From Arthrobacter sp. V1I7 (GTDB lineage: Bacteria; Actinomycetota; Actinomycetes; Actinomycetales; Micrococcaceae): DNA of 64,000 bases. Every line of letters starts with the position of its first letter. Position 1 is the stretch's first letter. This document shows, piece after piece, positions 9,148 to 17,784 of this stretch. Made by a program: the position numbers and the translations under genes. The notes beneath the pieces are model-generated. The model saw only the letters and a program-made list of their open reading frames with translations. It did no database searches and had not been told where the DNA came from. The stretch covers positions 3,720,001 through 3,784,000 of the forward strand of contig NZ_JAUSYS010000001.1 of NCBI RefSeq assembly GCF_030817015.1, read 5' to 3'.

Positions 9148-9384
9148 TCACTCCTCTTCGTCCGGCTCGAGGAATTCGTCGCCGTCCAGCGGCACTACCG
9201 TCTGCTCATCGCCGAGGAAGTCGTCCTCATCCAGCGGAACCCGGCGTTCGGCCTCGTCGAGCAGTTCCTCCTCCTCCGCGGGGACGGCAACGTCCACGGG
9301 GGCGTCGTCGGCATAGTCATATGCGGGATCCGACTCGAGGGAATCCCGGGCCGGCTGGATTGGAAGTGATCCGTTGCTGCCCAT
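9148..9384 (-). CDS. Small highly acidic protein, function unknown
   Basis: 78 aa starting at the ATG at 9384, with GGAGG 8 nt upstream; the longer in-frame extension to 9540 is not supported. The protein is very rich in Asp and Glu, especially the last 45 residues, and contains a twice-repeated motif (VPLDEDDFL and VPLDGDEFL). No signal peptide, membrane segment or cysteine. Acidic small proteins of this type are common and unassigned in Arthrobacter-like genomes. I do not recognise a domain. The strong ribosome binding site and the internal repeat argue that it is real. Confidence 0.65.
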   Translation of the reverse strand: MGSNGSLPIQPARDSLESDPAYDYADDAPVDVAVPAEEEELLDEAERRVPLDEDDFLGDEQTVVPLDGDEFLEPDEEE

Positions 9385-9590
9385 AGTGAAACCTCCATGC
9401 TCGGGCTGACGGCAAGGGTTCGAGTGAACCCGCCCTGGGTTTTCATTCGAACACCGGGAACCCTGACGGTCAAGGGTCCGCGCAGCTGCCGGAAGATCCC
9501 CGCCGGGCCGCACAGCGGAAGTGCGCGCTTTGCGGTCCACCTAAACTTTCCCCTGAGGATTGCCAGCCGGAAATCCGCGGAAAGACGCGG

Positions 9591-9596
9591 TAGGCT
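9591..9596 (+). promoter_or_regulatory. -10-like element upstream of the VIT1 gene
   Basis: TAGGCT fits the actinobacterial TANNNT -10 pattern. It would start a transcript near 9603-9606, giving a 40-nt leader before the GTG at 9645. Confidence 0.35.
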
Positions 9597-9644
9597 GGGT
9601 GAGCAATGGGGCCGGACCATGCCCTATCAAGCCCAGGAGTTTAC

Positions 9645-10820
9645 GTGTCCCAGCACGCCAAATCTGACCCGTTCAACCCGGACCGCCACGATTCCGAAGC
9701 CAGCGCCGAAGCGGCCGGCCGCGCCGGCCAGCCGGACTCGTCGCCGAGCCCCGCGGACATCAAGCGCTGGCGGCAGCATCTCGCGGACGAACGTGCCGAA
9801 GCCGCCGTCTACCGGGACCTGGCGCAGAACCGCACCGGCGAGGAACGGGCCATCCTGCTTGCCCTGGCCGAGGCCGAGGGTCGCCACGAGGCCCACTGGC
9901 TCAAGCTGCTGGGCGACCAGGCCGGCCGTCCCCGCCCCGCATCCCTCCGCAGCCAGTTGCTCGGGTTCTTGGCACGCCACTTCGGTTCGGTCTTCGTTCT
10001 GGCCCTGGCCCAGCGCGCCGAGAGCCGCTCGCCGTACGCCGCCGACCCGTCCGCGACCCCCGCCATGGTCGCGGACGAACAGATCCACGAAGAAGTTGTC
10101 CGCGGGCTCGCCACGCGAGGCCGCAACCGCCTCGCCGGCACGTTCCGCGCGGCCGTCTTCGGGGCCAACGACGGGCTGGTCAGCAACCTTTCCCTCGTGA
10201 TGGGTATGGCCGCCTCGGGGGTGGGAAGCTCCGTGGTCCTCCTCAGCGGCATTGCCGGACTGCTGGCCGGAGCACTGTCGATGGGCGCCGGAGAGTTCAT
10301 CTCCGTCCGGTCCCAGCGGGAACTGCTCGCCGCGACGCGCCCCACCCAGATCACCCTGGCCGCCGCGCCGTCGCTGGACATCGAGCACAATGAGCTCCTG
10401 CTCGTCTACCTTGCCCGCGGTATGTCCCGGGAGGCCGCCGAGCACCGCGTCGCCGAGCGGATGGGCCTGCTGGACTGTGACTGCGACCCCAGCCTCTCAC
10501 TGCATCCCGAGCTGCCCGGGGCCCAGGACCAGCACGAGGCCGTCGGCACGGCCTGGGGTGCGGCGTCGTCGAGCTTCTGTTTCTTCGCTTCCGGCGCCAT
10601 CGTGCCGATCATCCCCTTCCTCCTCGGCATGACCGGCCTCGCCGCCCTGGCGGTGTCCGCCGTGCTGGTAGGCGTGGCGCTGCTGCTCACCGGCGGCATC
10701 GTCGGACTGCTGTCCGGCACGTCACCGACCACCCGTGGAGTCCGGCAGCTGGCCATCGGCATGGGCGCTGCGGGCGTGACGTACCTGTTGGGGATGGCGT
10801 TCGGCGCGGTGATCGCTTAG
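9645..10820 (+). CDS. VIT1/CCC1-family metal transporter with N-terminal ferritin-like domain
   Basis: 391 aa from GTG 9645 (AGGAG 6 nt upstream); an in-frame ATG at 9606 lacks a ribosome site. Residues about 35-140 form a rubrerythrin-like helical domain with Glu/His-rich positions (DERAEAAVYRDLA, EAEGRHEAHW). Residues about 160-391 are the VIT1 membrane domain (FGANDGLVSNLSLVMGMA, SMGAGEFISVRSQREL), with about five helices. Such fusions occur in bacterial MbfA-like proteins, which export iron or manganese using the cytoplasmic ferritin-like domain. Role here: Fe/Mn efflux, inferred. Its stop overlaps the next gene's GTG by 1 nt. Confidence 0.88.
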   Translation: MSQHAKSDPFNPDRHDSEASAEAAGRAGQPDSSPSPADIKRWRQHLADERAEAAVYRDLAQNRTGEERAILLALAEAEGRHEAHWLKLLGDQAGRPRPASLRSQLLGFLARHFGSVFVLALAQRAESRSPYAADPSATPAMVADEQIHEEVVRGLATRGRNRLAGTFRAAVFGANDGLVSNLSLVMGMAASGVGSSVVLLSGIAGLLAGALSMGAGEFISVRSQRELLAATRPTQITLAAAPSLDIEHNELLLVYLARGMSREAAEHRVAERMGLLDCDCDPSLSLHPELPGAQDQHEAVGTAWGAASSSFCFFASGAIVPIIPFLLGMTGLAALAVSAVLVGVALLLTGGIVGLLSGTSPTTRGVRQLAIGMGAAGVTYLLGMAFGAVIA

Positions 10821-11761
10821 TGGACGGTCCTGAGTTCCGGGACCGGACGCCGCGGCACAGCCGCTCACGAACCACCTGGCGGATCTTCCGCGACCTGGCG
10901 GCGGCCGCTGTGATCGCCGGCGCCGCTTTCCTGGCCGCCGGGCTCATCTACGGCGACCCCCGCTTCATGGGACTTTTCGAGGTCAACCGCGGCGCCGGAG
11001 CGGACGCCCGGACGGCGGACCCGAACACCGCCCGGCCGGTCACCGGGCAGGCCGGCCACCCACCAGGGGTTCCCGCCGCTGCTCCGGGAATCGACGCTCC
11101 CCCGCCGGGGTTCGAGGAACAAGCCGAGCCGCTCGGCCGGCCGGAGACACCGGCTGGCGCCAGCGATTCGTATAACTTCCTTGCCACGAATGACGATGGC
11201 AGGCCGGTGGGCTATTCGCCATGCCGCCCGCTGCACTATGTGGTGAATTCCGAACTCGAGCCGGAAGGCGCAGAGCGCCTTGTCGAGGACGCCATCGACT
11301 CGATATCCCGCGCGACCGGCATCAAATTCATCAACGACGGCCCCACCACGGAGGCGCCCAGCCAGTCCCGCGCGCCGTATCAGAAGGACGCCTACGGCGA
11401 GCGGTGGGCCCCGCTGCTGATCGCGTGGACCACGCCGGAACAGGCGCCGCAGCTCAGGGGTCCCGTCATCGGCACCGGGGGCAGCACGCACTTCAGCTTT
11501 GGCGACGGCCCCAGGAGCTTCGTCACCGGCAGCCTCGAGCTCGACGCCCCGCAAATCACCGAGGACCTCCGCCGGGCGGCCGGCGCCGAGTATGCCACTG
11601 CCGTGATCCTGCACGAACTGGGCCATGTCATGGGGTTGGAGCATGTGGATGACCCGCTGCAGCTGATGTACCCGGAGATCGGGACCCCCGACGGCCTGGC
11701 CGACGGCGACCTGAACGGCCTGCACGAACTGGGCCGCGCGCAGTGCCGCAAGGATTTGTAG
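10820..11761 (+). CDS. Membrane-anchored matrixin-like zinc protease
   Basis: 313 aa. A positively charged N-terminus precedes one membrane helix (residues about 24-46), then a Pro/Ala-rich linker, then a catalytic domain ending in HELGHVMGLEH (residues about 271-281), the HExxHxxGxxH zinc motif of metzincins. A Met (LQLMYPEI) follows, as in the Met-turn. The catalytic domain should face outside. The GTG start shares its G with the TAG stop of the VIT1 gene (1-nt overlap), so translation is coupled. Why a surface protease is linked to a metal transporter is not evident from sequence. Confidence 0.85.
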   Translation: MDGPEFRDRTPRHSRSRTTWRIFRDLAAAAVIAGAAFLAAGLIYGDPRFMGLFEVNRGAGADARTADPNTARPVTGQAGHPPGVPAAAPGIDAPPPGFEEQAEPLGRPETPAGASDSYNFLATNDDGRPVGYSPCRPLHYVVNSELEPEGAERLVEDAIDSISRATGIKFINDGPTTEAPSQSRAPYQKDAYGERWAPLLIAWTTPEQAPQLRGPVIGTGGSTHFSFGDGPRSFVTGSLELDAPQITEDLRRAAGAEYATAVILHELGHVMGLEHVDDPLQLMYPEIGTPDGLADGDLNGLHELGRAQCRKDL

Positions 11762-11809
11762 CCTTGCCGTAGAGGAGCCCTGGATTCAGAGGGCCCGGCG
11801 TTAACAGGA

Positions 11810-11843
11810 GGGTGCCCCCGCCGGAAAACCGGCGGGGGCACCC
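11810..11843. terminator. Bidirectional terminator hairpin
   Basis: Perfect 15-bp stem (GGGTGCCCCCGCCGG and complement) with AAAA loop, lying between the convergent protease gene and the SDR gene. It is followed on the plus strand by GTTCCTGGTTC, without a long U-run. Confidence 0.8.
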
Positions 11844-11875
11844 GTTCCTGGTTCAGTCCCAGGTCCAGGTCCCGG

Positions 11876-12649
11876 TCAGGAAACCTGGAGGCCGCCGTTG
11901 ATGTCATAAGTGGCCGCGGTGATGTAGCCCGAATCCTGCCCGAGCAGGAAGGCGATCAGGGCCGCCACTTCCTCGCGGGTGCCGACCCGGCCCATCATGA
12001 TGCCCTCGGACAGTTGGGCCTTGCGCTCATCGGTGAGGGTTCCCCCCATGATGTCGGTGTCGATCGGGCCGGGGGCAATCGCATTGACCGTGATCCCGAA
12101 CTCGCCGACTTCGCGGGCCAGGGCACGGGTGAACCCGAGGATCCCGGCCTTGGTCGCGCTGTAGGCGACCTTCGAGAACGTGCCGCCGCCACGCTGGGCG
12201 GAAATGGACGAGATGCTGACGATGCGACCGAGCTTGCGCTCGATCATGCCCTTGAGGATCCGCTGGGAAACGATGAAGGTTCCGCGCATGTTGATGGCGA
12301 ACACCTTGTCCCACTCCTCCACCGTGGTCTCCATGAACGTCGTCGGCGAGCTGATCCCGGCGAGGTTGGCGAGGGCAACGATCGGCGGGAGTGAGGCTTC
12401 GATCTCGGTGATGGCCCGGTCAACGGACGCCTCATCGGACACGTCGGCTCCGACGCCGATCGCCTTGACGGCACGGTTGGAGCCGATCTCCGCGGCAGCC
12501 GCCTTGGCGTCCTCCGCGTTGATGTCCAGGATGGCGATGGACCATCCCTCGCTGGCCATACGGTCAGCGGCGGCGCGGCCGATGCCACGAACCGACGCCG
12601 CGCCGGTCAGGACAACGGTGCGTTCGGAGGGGAAAGTGGTTGAGGTCAT
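11876..12649 (-). CDS. Short-chain dehydrogenase/reductase
   Basis: 257 aa classical SDR acting on an unknown alcohol or ketone with NAD(P). Cofactor motif TGAASVRGIG near the N-terminus, LANLAG in place of the usual NNAG, catalytic Ser in SISSISAQ, and YSATK for the Tyr-Lys pair. C-terminal GQDSGYITAATYDINGG is the usual final strand. It follows the MFS gene on the same strand after 28 nt and lies in a set with a GntR regulator, so it is probably one step in the catabolism of the compound imported by that transporter (sugar acid or polyol; inference). Confidence 0.9.
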   Translation of the reverse strand: MTSTTFPSERTVVLTGAASVRGIGRAAADRMASEGWSIAILDINAEDAKAAAAEIGSNRAVKAIGVGADVSDEASVDRAITEIEASLPPIVALANLAGISSPTTFMETTVEEWDKVFAINMRGTFIVSQRILKGMIERKLGRIVSISSISAQRGGGTFSKVAYSATKAGILGFTRALAREVGEFGITVNAIAPGPIDTDIMGGTLTDERKAQLSEGIMMGRVGTREEVAALIAFLLGQDSGYITAATYDINGGLQVS

Positions 12650-12677
12650 TGCGTGTTTTCCTTCGGAATTTCGGGGA

Positions 12678-14054
12678 TTAGGAGACTTTGGCGGGGGCAG
12701 CGTCGGGGGCGACGGCGGCCGCTACAGCCGGATCCAGCGCCGCATCGCCTTCGGGGCGCTTGCGTGCATAGAGGTAGGTGGCCACCGCCGTGACGCAAAG
12801 GCAGAAGGACAGGAACAGCAGGCCGCTCTGGTTGTTGCCCGTGGCATCGTTCAGCAGGCCGACTGCGTACGGGGCCACGAATCCGCCGAGGTTACCCAGT
12901 GAGTTGACCAGGGCCAGGCCGGAAGCAGCGGCTGCTCCGGTGAGCGCCGCGGACGGCATGGACAGGAACGGGGCGATGGCGCCGTAGATACCCATGGCCG
13001 CGGCGGTCAGGGCGATCAGGGCGAGGATGGGATTGACCGGGAGCAGGTATCCTGCAGCAAGCAGGCCCATGCCGGCAAGAACCATGCTGACCGAGCTGTG
13101 CCAGGCACGCTTTCCGGTCTTGTCCGCACGCTTGCTCCAAAAGAATACGAAGACGGCAGCTATGGAGTAAGGAATGAGAACGATGAACCCGACCTGGGCG
13201 GTGGAGAACTTGCCCAAGGCGGCAACGATGGTCGGCATCCAAAGACCCAGGCCGTAGATGCCGCAGACCAGCCCGAAGTACAGGGCAGAGTAGGTCAGGG
13301 TGCGCTTGTCCTTGAGGCCGGCCAGGAAGTTGTGGCTGCCGCCCTTGGACTTGGCTGCCAGTTCGGCATCCATGGTGGTGGTGAGCCATTCGCGTTCGTC
13401 CGCGTTGAGCCACTTGGCGTCGCGGGGGCGGTCCGTCATGAGGATGGGGGTCAGTATGCCGAGGAGAATGGCCGGGATGCCTTCAATGATGTACAGCCAC
13501 TGCCAGCCGTGCAGGCCCATGATGCCGTCCATCTGGAGCAGGAGTCCGGAGACCGGGGCGCCGAGGGCGTTGGAGATGGGCTGGGCGAGGATGAAGATGC
13601 CCAGTACCGTGACGCGCTGGGCGGCGGGGAACCACAGCGTGAGGTAGAAGAGGATAGCCGGGAAGAAGCCTGCTTCAGCGGCTCCGAGCAGGAACCGGAT
13701 GACGTAGTAGGTGGTTTCGCCGTTCACCAGGGCCATGGCCGTGGCGAAGATGCCCCAGGTGATGAGGATGCGGGCCAGCCATTTGCGGGCGCCGAAGCGG
13801 TACATACCGGCGTTGCTGGGCACCTCGAGGAGCGCGTAGCCCAGGAAGAAGATACCGGCGCCAAGACCGTAGGCCGCGGCCGTCAGGCCGATGTCCTCGC
13901 TCATGGTCAGTTTGGCGAAGCCCACATTGTTGCGGTCAAGGTACGCAATGAAGTAGAGCAGGACAATCAGAGGCATAACGCGCCGGCGGACCTTGCGGAG
14001 CGTACGCTCGCCGAGCTCGCCGAGTCCGGCGGACTTTAAGGAGAGTGAAGTCAT
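12678..14054 (-). CDS. MFS transporter, anion:cation symporter type
   Basis: About 458 aa with 12 membrane helices. The N-terminal motif IAYLDRNNVGFAKLTMSEDIGLT and the loop GAAEAGFFPAILFYLTLWFP are hallmarks of the ACS subfamily (hexuronate, galactonate, tartrate, phthalate uptake). The second of two ATGs (14054) has GAAGG 6 nt upstream and is preferred; the frame stays open to 14129. Operon with the downstream SDR gene. A 21-bp palindrome lies about 105 bp upstream, between this gene and the gntR-type regulator, which suggests substrate-inducible expression. Confidence 0.9.
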   Translation of the reverse strand: MTSLSLKSAGLGELGERTLRKVRRRVMPLIVLLYFIAYLDRNNVGFAKLTMSEDIGLTAAAYGLGAGIFFLGYALLEVPSNAGMYRFGARKWLARILITWGIFATAMALVNGETTYYVIRFLLGAAEAGFFPAILFYLTLWFPAAQRVTVLGIFILAQPISNALGAPVSGLLLQMDGIMGLHGWQWLYIIEGIPAILLGILTPILMTDRPRDAKWLNADEREWLTTTMDAELAAKSKGGSHNFLAGLKDKRTLTYSALYFGLVCGIYGLGLWMPTIVAALGKFSTAQVGFIVLIPYSIAAVFVFFWSKRADKTGKRAWHSSVSMVLAGMGLLAAGYLLPVNPILALIALTAAAMGIYGAIAPFLSMPSAALTGAAAASGLALVNSLGNLGGFVAPYAVGLLNDATGNNQSGLLFLSFCLCVTAVATYLYARKRPEGDAALDPAVAAAVAPDAAPAKVS

Positions 14055-14159
14055 CATCGACCTTCTGTCTAACGGAAGCCGGCACCTGCGATGGTGACGG
14101 GAATCCGGAGGGATATTTGGGAGGTTCAATCCAGATGGAACTGAATCAGCTAGCGTTGA

Positions 14160-14180
14160 GTCAGATGTCAGACATCTGAC
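14160..14180. promoter_or_regulatory. Perfect 21-bp palindrome, GntR operator candidate
   Basis: GTCAGATGTC-A-GACATCTGAC: 10-bp arms around a single A. FadR-subfamily regulators commonly bind palindromes of this kind. It lies in the gap upstream of the MFS gene and downstream of the GntR gene (both minus strand), about 105 bp before the MFS start codon. Confidence 0.65.
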
Positions 14181-14251
14181 GAAAGGACATGAGAAAAAGC
14201 ATAAAGAGTGGCGTGGATTACGTCAAGCCTGTGCTGGTGTCAGTTGTTACG

Positions 14252-14971
14252 TCAGGATGCAGCGTTATGCACGTAGCGTTCGTAGTCCCGGTACGTCTGG
14301 TCCATGTGTTCGTCCATGGCGCGGCGGGCCAGTTCGGCGTCGCCGCTGAGGATGCTGTCCATCACCCTTTGGTGGTACTCAATGGCATGCAGTTGGATCT
14401 CTTCGACGGCTGACGTCTCGCGCCGCTTCACGTAAAGGAGCTGACCCAGCTGTGCGAACAGCGCCCGGATAAAAGGATTGCCGGAGGCCTTCAACACCGC
14501 GTCATGGAAGCCGATGTCCGCCATCACGAAGCCATCCAGGTTGCCGGAATCATGAAAGCGCTTCATATCCGCGATGCACTCACGCATCTGTTTGGCATGC
14601 TCGGAAGTATGGCGTTTTGCCGCCAGCGCGGCCGCCCCGGTTTCCACCATACGGCGCATTTCAATGAGCCCCACGGCCACCTGCTCCGCTCCGCTGCCGT
14701 ACGAGGCGGCTTTGAAGATCGCGTCCAGCCCGGTCCAGTTGTCGGTTGGATTGACGAAAGTTCCGCGGCCGGCTTTCACGTAGAGGATGTTCTGCGCCCG
14801 CAAGGCCTTCAGCGCTTCGCGCACCGTGAGACGGCTGACATCGTAGGCCTTGGCGATGTCGGCTTCGGGCGGAATGGCCTCGTGGGGCTGCAGTTTGCCG
14901 TCAAGGATGTCGGCGAGCAGGCCGTCGACGAGATCGTCAACGAGTGTCCTGCGGCCCATCGTGGTTCCCAC
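14252..14971 (-). CDS. GntR/FadR-family transcriptional regulator
   Basis: 239 aa. The N-terminal winged helix (IPPEADIAKAYDVSRLTVRE, continuing ALKALRAQNILYV) is followed by an all-helical FCD ligand domain with likely metal-ligand residues (Asp/His in ADIGFHDAVLKASGNP, His in AIEYHQRVMDSI, and DEHMDQT). FCD proteins sense organic acids or sugar acids. Start is the GTG at 14971 or the ATG at 14959 (GGTGGG 7 nt upstream); not decided. It is upstream of, and on the same strand as, the MFS-SDR pair, which it probably represses through the palindrome at 14160. Confidence 0.9.
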   Translation of the reverse strand: MGTTMGRRTLVDDLVDGLLADILDGKLQPHEAIPPEADIAKAYDVSRLTVREALKALRAQNILYVKAGRGTFVNPTDNWTGLDAIFKAASYGSGAEQVAVGLIEMRRMVETGAAALAAKRHTSEHAKQMRECIADMKRFHDSGNLDGFVMADIGFHDAVLKASGNPFIRALFAQLGQLLYVKRRETSAVEEIQLHAIEYHQRVMDSILSGDAELARRAMDEHMDQTYRDYERYVHNAAS

Positions 14972-14982
14972 CTTCAGTCTTG

Positions 14983-15012
14983 CTTTTTGCTCCCGGTCTT
15001 TTTGCTCCCGGT
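14983..15012. repeat. Perfect tandem 15-mer upstream of the GntR gene
   Basis: CTTTTTGCTCCCGGT occurs twice back to back, directly before the gntR-type gene's start. It could be a promoter-region duplication; no known site is recognised. Confidence 0.7.
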
Positions 15013-15089
15013 GCCATCCACATTACAGAAGCCACCGGACGGACCGGGACCCGGCAATGCCACGGCCCGTATCAGCGCGGCCCTTAGCG

Positions 15090-15575
15090 TCAGGAAACCG
15101 CCGCGTTGTCAGAATCGTGCCCGGCGGCCGAAAGGTATGCGTCGAGCTTGGCCAGGGTCTTTTCCAGGTTGGCCGGGTGGCGGCGCAGGTAACCCGCGAG
15201 CCGCAGAAGGAATTTCCCGCGGACCTGCCGGGCGTCCCACTGTTCGGTCACCAGGGTGCCGGGCCGGCCGGCGTCGTCGGTGGCGGGCTCGAGGAGGTAC
15301 CGCCAGACATGGCCGTAGAAGTGCCGCCACGCGATCCGGCGCCCTTCCTCGAACTCGCAGACGGTGTTGAGGATCTTATAGTCCACGCGGACGTTCATCT
15401 CCATGCCGAACCTGGTGCCGAGGGCCAGCCGTTCGGGGCCGCGGGGCTGGGCGCCCTTGACTGTGTCCGAGCCGTCGATCACGCTGTGCAGCGCAGGGCT
15501 GGCGAGTACCTCAAAGATGGCTTCCGGAGCGGCCGCGACCAAGCGGCTGCGGGACACGACGTATCTGTTGTTCAT
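15090..15575 (-). CDS. SRPBCC (START-like) family protein
   Basis: 161 aa with the helix-grip pattern of polyketide-cyclase/dehydrase-like proteins: N-terminal strand SRSRLVAAAPEAIFEVLASP, middle GTRFGMEMNV, C-terminal long helix LAGYLRRHPANLEKTLAKLD. These bind hydrophobic ligands; substrate unknown. TAGGAT lies 6 nt before the ATG and there is no Shine-Dalgarno, so the mRNA may be leaderless. Single gene divergent from the amidotransferase-family gene. Confidence 0.8.
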   Translation of the reverse strand: MNNRYVVSRSRLVAAAPEAIFEVLASPALHSVIDGSDTVKGAQPRGPERLALGTRFGMEMNVRVDYKILNTVCEFEEGRRIAWRHFYGHVWRYLLEPATDDAGRPGTLVTEQWDARQVRGKFLLRLAGYLRRHPANLEKTLAKLDAYLSAAGHDSDNAAVS

Positions 15576-15615
15576 CCGGCAATCCTAGTCCGGCCGATCT
15601 GTTGCAGAATGAACC

Positions 15616-16401
15616 ATGCAGATTCCGCCCCTCCCCCGCAGCAGCCGGCCCCGCATCGGTATTCCCGTCCGCCTGAGCGGCTCAACGGACCCGGACCCGG
15701 ACCCGAGGGTGGGTGAGGCCAATGCCTTGTTCGACTACATCGTGGAGCTGGTGCGCGACGGCGGCGGCGAACCGGTGCTGCTTGCCGCGGTACCGGCGCC
15801 CGGCGAACTGGCGGACCCGGATCACCAGGCGCTCGACGGCGTCGTCCTTCCCGGCGGCGGCGATCTGGACCCCCGGCTCTACGGCGAGCAACCCGGCGGA
15901 GCCTGTTATGACGTCAACCAGGCCCAGGACCAGCTGGACCTGGGCGTGGCACGGCAAGCGATCGACGCCGGGCTGCCGGTGCTCGGGATCTGCCGGGGAC
16001 ACCAGCTCCTCAATGTCCTCTACGGCGGAACGCTCATCCAGGACATGACGCCCGGCCCCGTGGTGCACCACGAGCCCGCCCCGGTGCACGGGGCCGGGCC
16101 CTGGGCCTGGCACGAGGTCGAGGTGCAGCCCGGCTCCAAAGTGGCCGCTCTGTATGGGAGCACGTCCGGCACCGTGACCGTGAAGATTGCCTCCGGCCAT
16201 CACCAGGCGGTAGCCCAGGTGGCCCGGGGACTCACGGTGACAGCGGTGGCCGAGGATGGCACGATCGAGGCGCTGGAGGATCCGGACCGCTGGGTGGCGT
16301 CCGTCCAGTGGCACCCCGAGGCGCTGGAGTTGCCCGCCGCGGAGCGGCTGGCGCCGTTCCGTGGCTTCGTGGAGGTGTGCCGCAACTCTCTGCCCCGGTG
16401 A
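15616..16401 (+). CDS. Peptidase C26 (gamma-glutamyl-GABA hydrolase-like)
   Basis: 261 aa, class I glutamine-amidotransferase fold. Nucleophile Cys in LGICRGHQLLNVLYGG, oxyanion region LPGGGDLDPRLYG, and the catalytic His-Glu pair in QWHPEALE. PuuD of this family hydrolyses gamma-glutamyl-GABA in putrescine degradation. Here there is no putrescine cluster beside it, though the guanidinobutyrate-type cluster 8 kb away would produce GABA. Start is the ATG at 15616. Its end abuts a convergent MFS gene (7-nt gap). Confidence 0.88.
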   Translation: MQIPPLPRSSRPRIGIPVRLSGSTDPDPDPRVGEANALFDYIVELVRDGGGEPVLLAAVPAPGELADPDHQALDGVVLPGGGDLDPRLYGEQPGGACYDVNQAQDQLDLGVARQAIDAGLPVLGICRGHQLLNVLYGGTLIQDMTPGPVVHHEPAPVHGAGPWAWHEVEVQPGSKVAALYGSTSGTVTVKIASGHHQAVAQVARGLTVTAVAEDGTIEALEDPDRWVASVQWHPEALELPAAERLAPFRGFVEVCRNSLPR

Positions 16402-16408
16402 GTCGTGG

Positions 16409-17626
16409 CTAGGTCCGCTGCAGCTCCTGGTCGGGGCTGCCCACGCCGACGGCGACTGAAGCGGCGTCGTTCCGCCTGGCCTTGGCTGCGGCGAACAGCA
16501 TCACGCCAAGGCCCAGCAGGGTGATGACGGCACCGGCCCAGATCGGCGAGGTGTAGCCAAGGCCGGCAGTGATGGTCACGCCGCCCATCCATGCTCCAAG
16601 GGCGTTGCCCACATTGAAGGCGCCGATGTTGGCGCCGGAAGCCAGGGTTGGGGCGCTGTTGGCGTACTTCATCACCCGCATCTGCAGGCCGGGGACCGTG
16701 GCGAAGCCGAAGCCGCCCAGCAGCACCATGGACGCGATGGTCATCGGCTGGCTGCCCGACGTCAGGGCGAAGACCGCCAGCACCCCGACCAGGACGGCGA
16801 GAACCACGATCAGGGTGCGGTCCACGTTCTTGTCTGCGGCCTTTCCGCCGACGGTGTTGCCGATAAAGAGGCCCACGCCGAACAGGATCAGCAGCCACGG
16901 CACGGTGGCGGCGGCGAAGCCCGTGACCTCGGTCAGCGTGAAGGCGATGTAGGTGAAGGCCCCGAACATGCCGCCGTAGCCCAGGATCGTGACCAGGATG
17001 GAGAGCCAGACCTGGCCGGAGCGGAAGGCGCGCAGTTCACCGCGCAGTCCGCCGGAGGCAGAAGAGTCGGTCGTGCCCGATCCCGTTTTGGGCACCAGGG
17101 CCAGAATGCCGACCAGCGCGAGCACGCCGATGCCCGTGATGGCCCAGAACGTGGACCGCCAGCCTGCGGCCTGGCCCAGCATCGTGCCGAACGGGACGCC
17201 CAGTACATTGGCCGCCGTCAGCCCGGTGAACATGATGGCGATGGCGCCGGCCTTCCTGGTCGGGGCAACCATGCTGGCCGCGACCACAGCTCCGATGCCG
17301 AAGAAGGCACCGTGGGACAGGGCGGCAATGATGCGGCCCGCCATCATGGTCCAGTAGTCGGGCGCGATCGCCGAGACCATGTTTCCTGCTACGAAGACCA
17401 CCATCAGTACGGCCAGGACCGGTTTTCGCTCGATACGGGTCACCGCGGCCGTCAGGAGCAGCGCTCCGACGACGACGGCGAGCGCGTAGCCGGAGATGAG
17501 CCAGCCTGCGGTAGCCTCGCTGACCCGGAAGTCGGCCGCTACTTCGGGCAGCAGGCCCATGATGACGAACTCGGTGAGTCCGATCCCGAACCCGCCGAGG
17601 GCGAGTGCAATCAGGCCAATAGGCAT
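16409..17626 (-). CDS. MFS efflux transporter (DHA1-type)
   Basis: 405 aa, 12 membrane helices. The N-terminus (GIGLTEFVIMGLLPEVAADF) and motif A-like loops place it with AraJ/YdhP-type drug or sugar efflux proteins. ATG at 17626 with GAAGGAG 7 nt upstream. Divergent from a MarR gene with a shared 158-bp region containing an inverted repeat, the classical arrangement of a MarR-regulated efflux pump. Substrate unknown. Confidence 0.88.
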   Translation of the reverse strand: MPIGLIALALGGFGIGLTEFVIMGLLPEVAADFRVSEATAGWLISGYALAVVVGALLLTAAVTRIERKPVLAVLMVVFVAGNMVSAIAPDYWTMMAGRIIAALSHGAFFGIGAVVAASMVAPTRKAGAIAIMFTGLTAANVLGVPFGTMLGQAAGWRSTFWAITGIGVLALVGILALVPKTGSGTTDSSASGGLRGELRAFRSGQVWLSILVTILGYGGMFGAFTYIAFTLTEVTGFAAATVPWLLILFGVGLFIGNTVGGKAADKNVDRTLIVVLAVLVGVLAVFALTSGSQPMTIASMVLLGGFGFATVPGLQMRVMKYANSAPTLASGANIGAFNVGNALGAWMGGVTITAGLGYTSPIWAGAVITLLGLGVMLFAAAKARRNDAASVAVGVGSPDQELQRT

Positions 17627-17674
17627 GGCTAAGCTCCTTCAAGACTGTACGGAAAGATTTGTCCGGCGTAAGCT

Positions 17675-17734
17675 AGTAGTTGCAGACGCGTTGTTTATCA
17701 TTGCACAAGCAGATACAGCGCGCAAGCAACTACT
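17675..17734. promoter_or_regulatory. Separated inverted repeat in the MarR/MFS intergenic region
   Basis: AGTAGTTGC (17675-17683) and its exact complement GCAACTACT (17726-17734) bracket the promoter region, with TTG-CAA half-sites in between (TTGTTTATCATTGCACAA). Consistent with MarR binding at two places; inferred. Confidence 0.45.
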
Positions 17735-17784
17735 TTGACTGCGCCGGCTCCGTTAGGAACTGGCCGATGGGAAGGGAAGAAACC

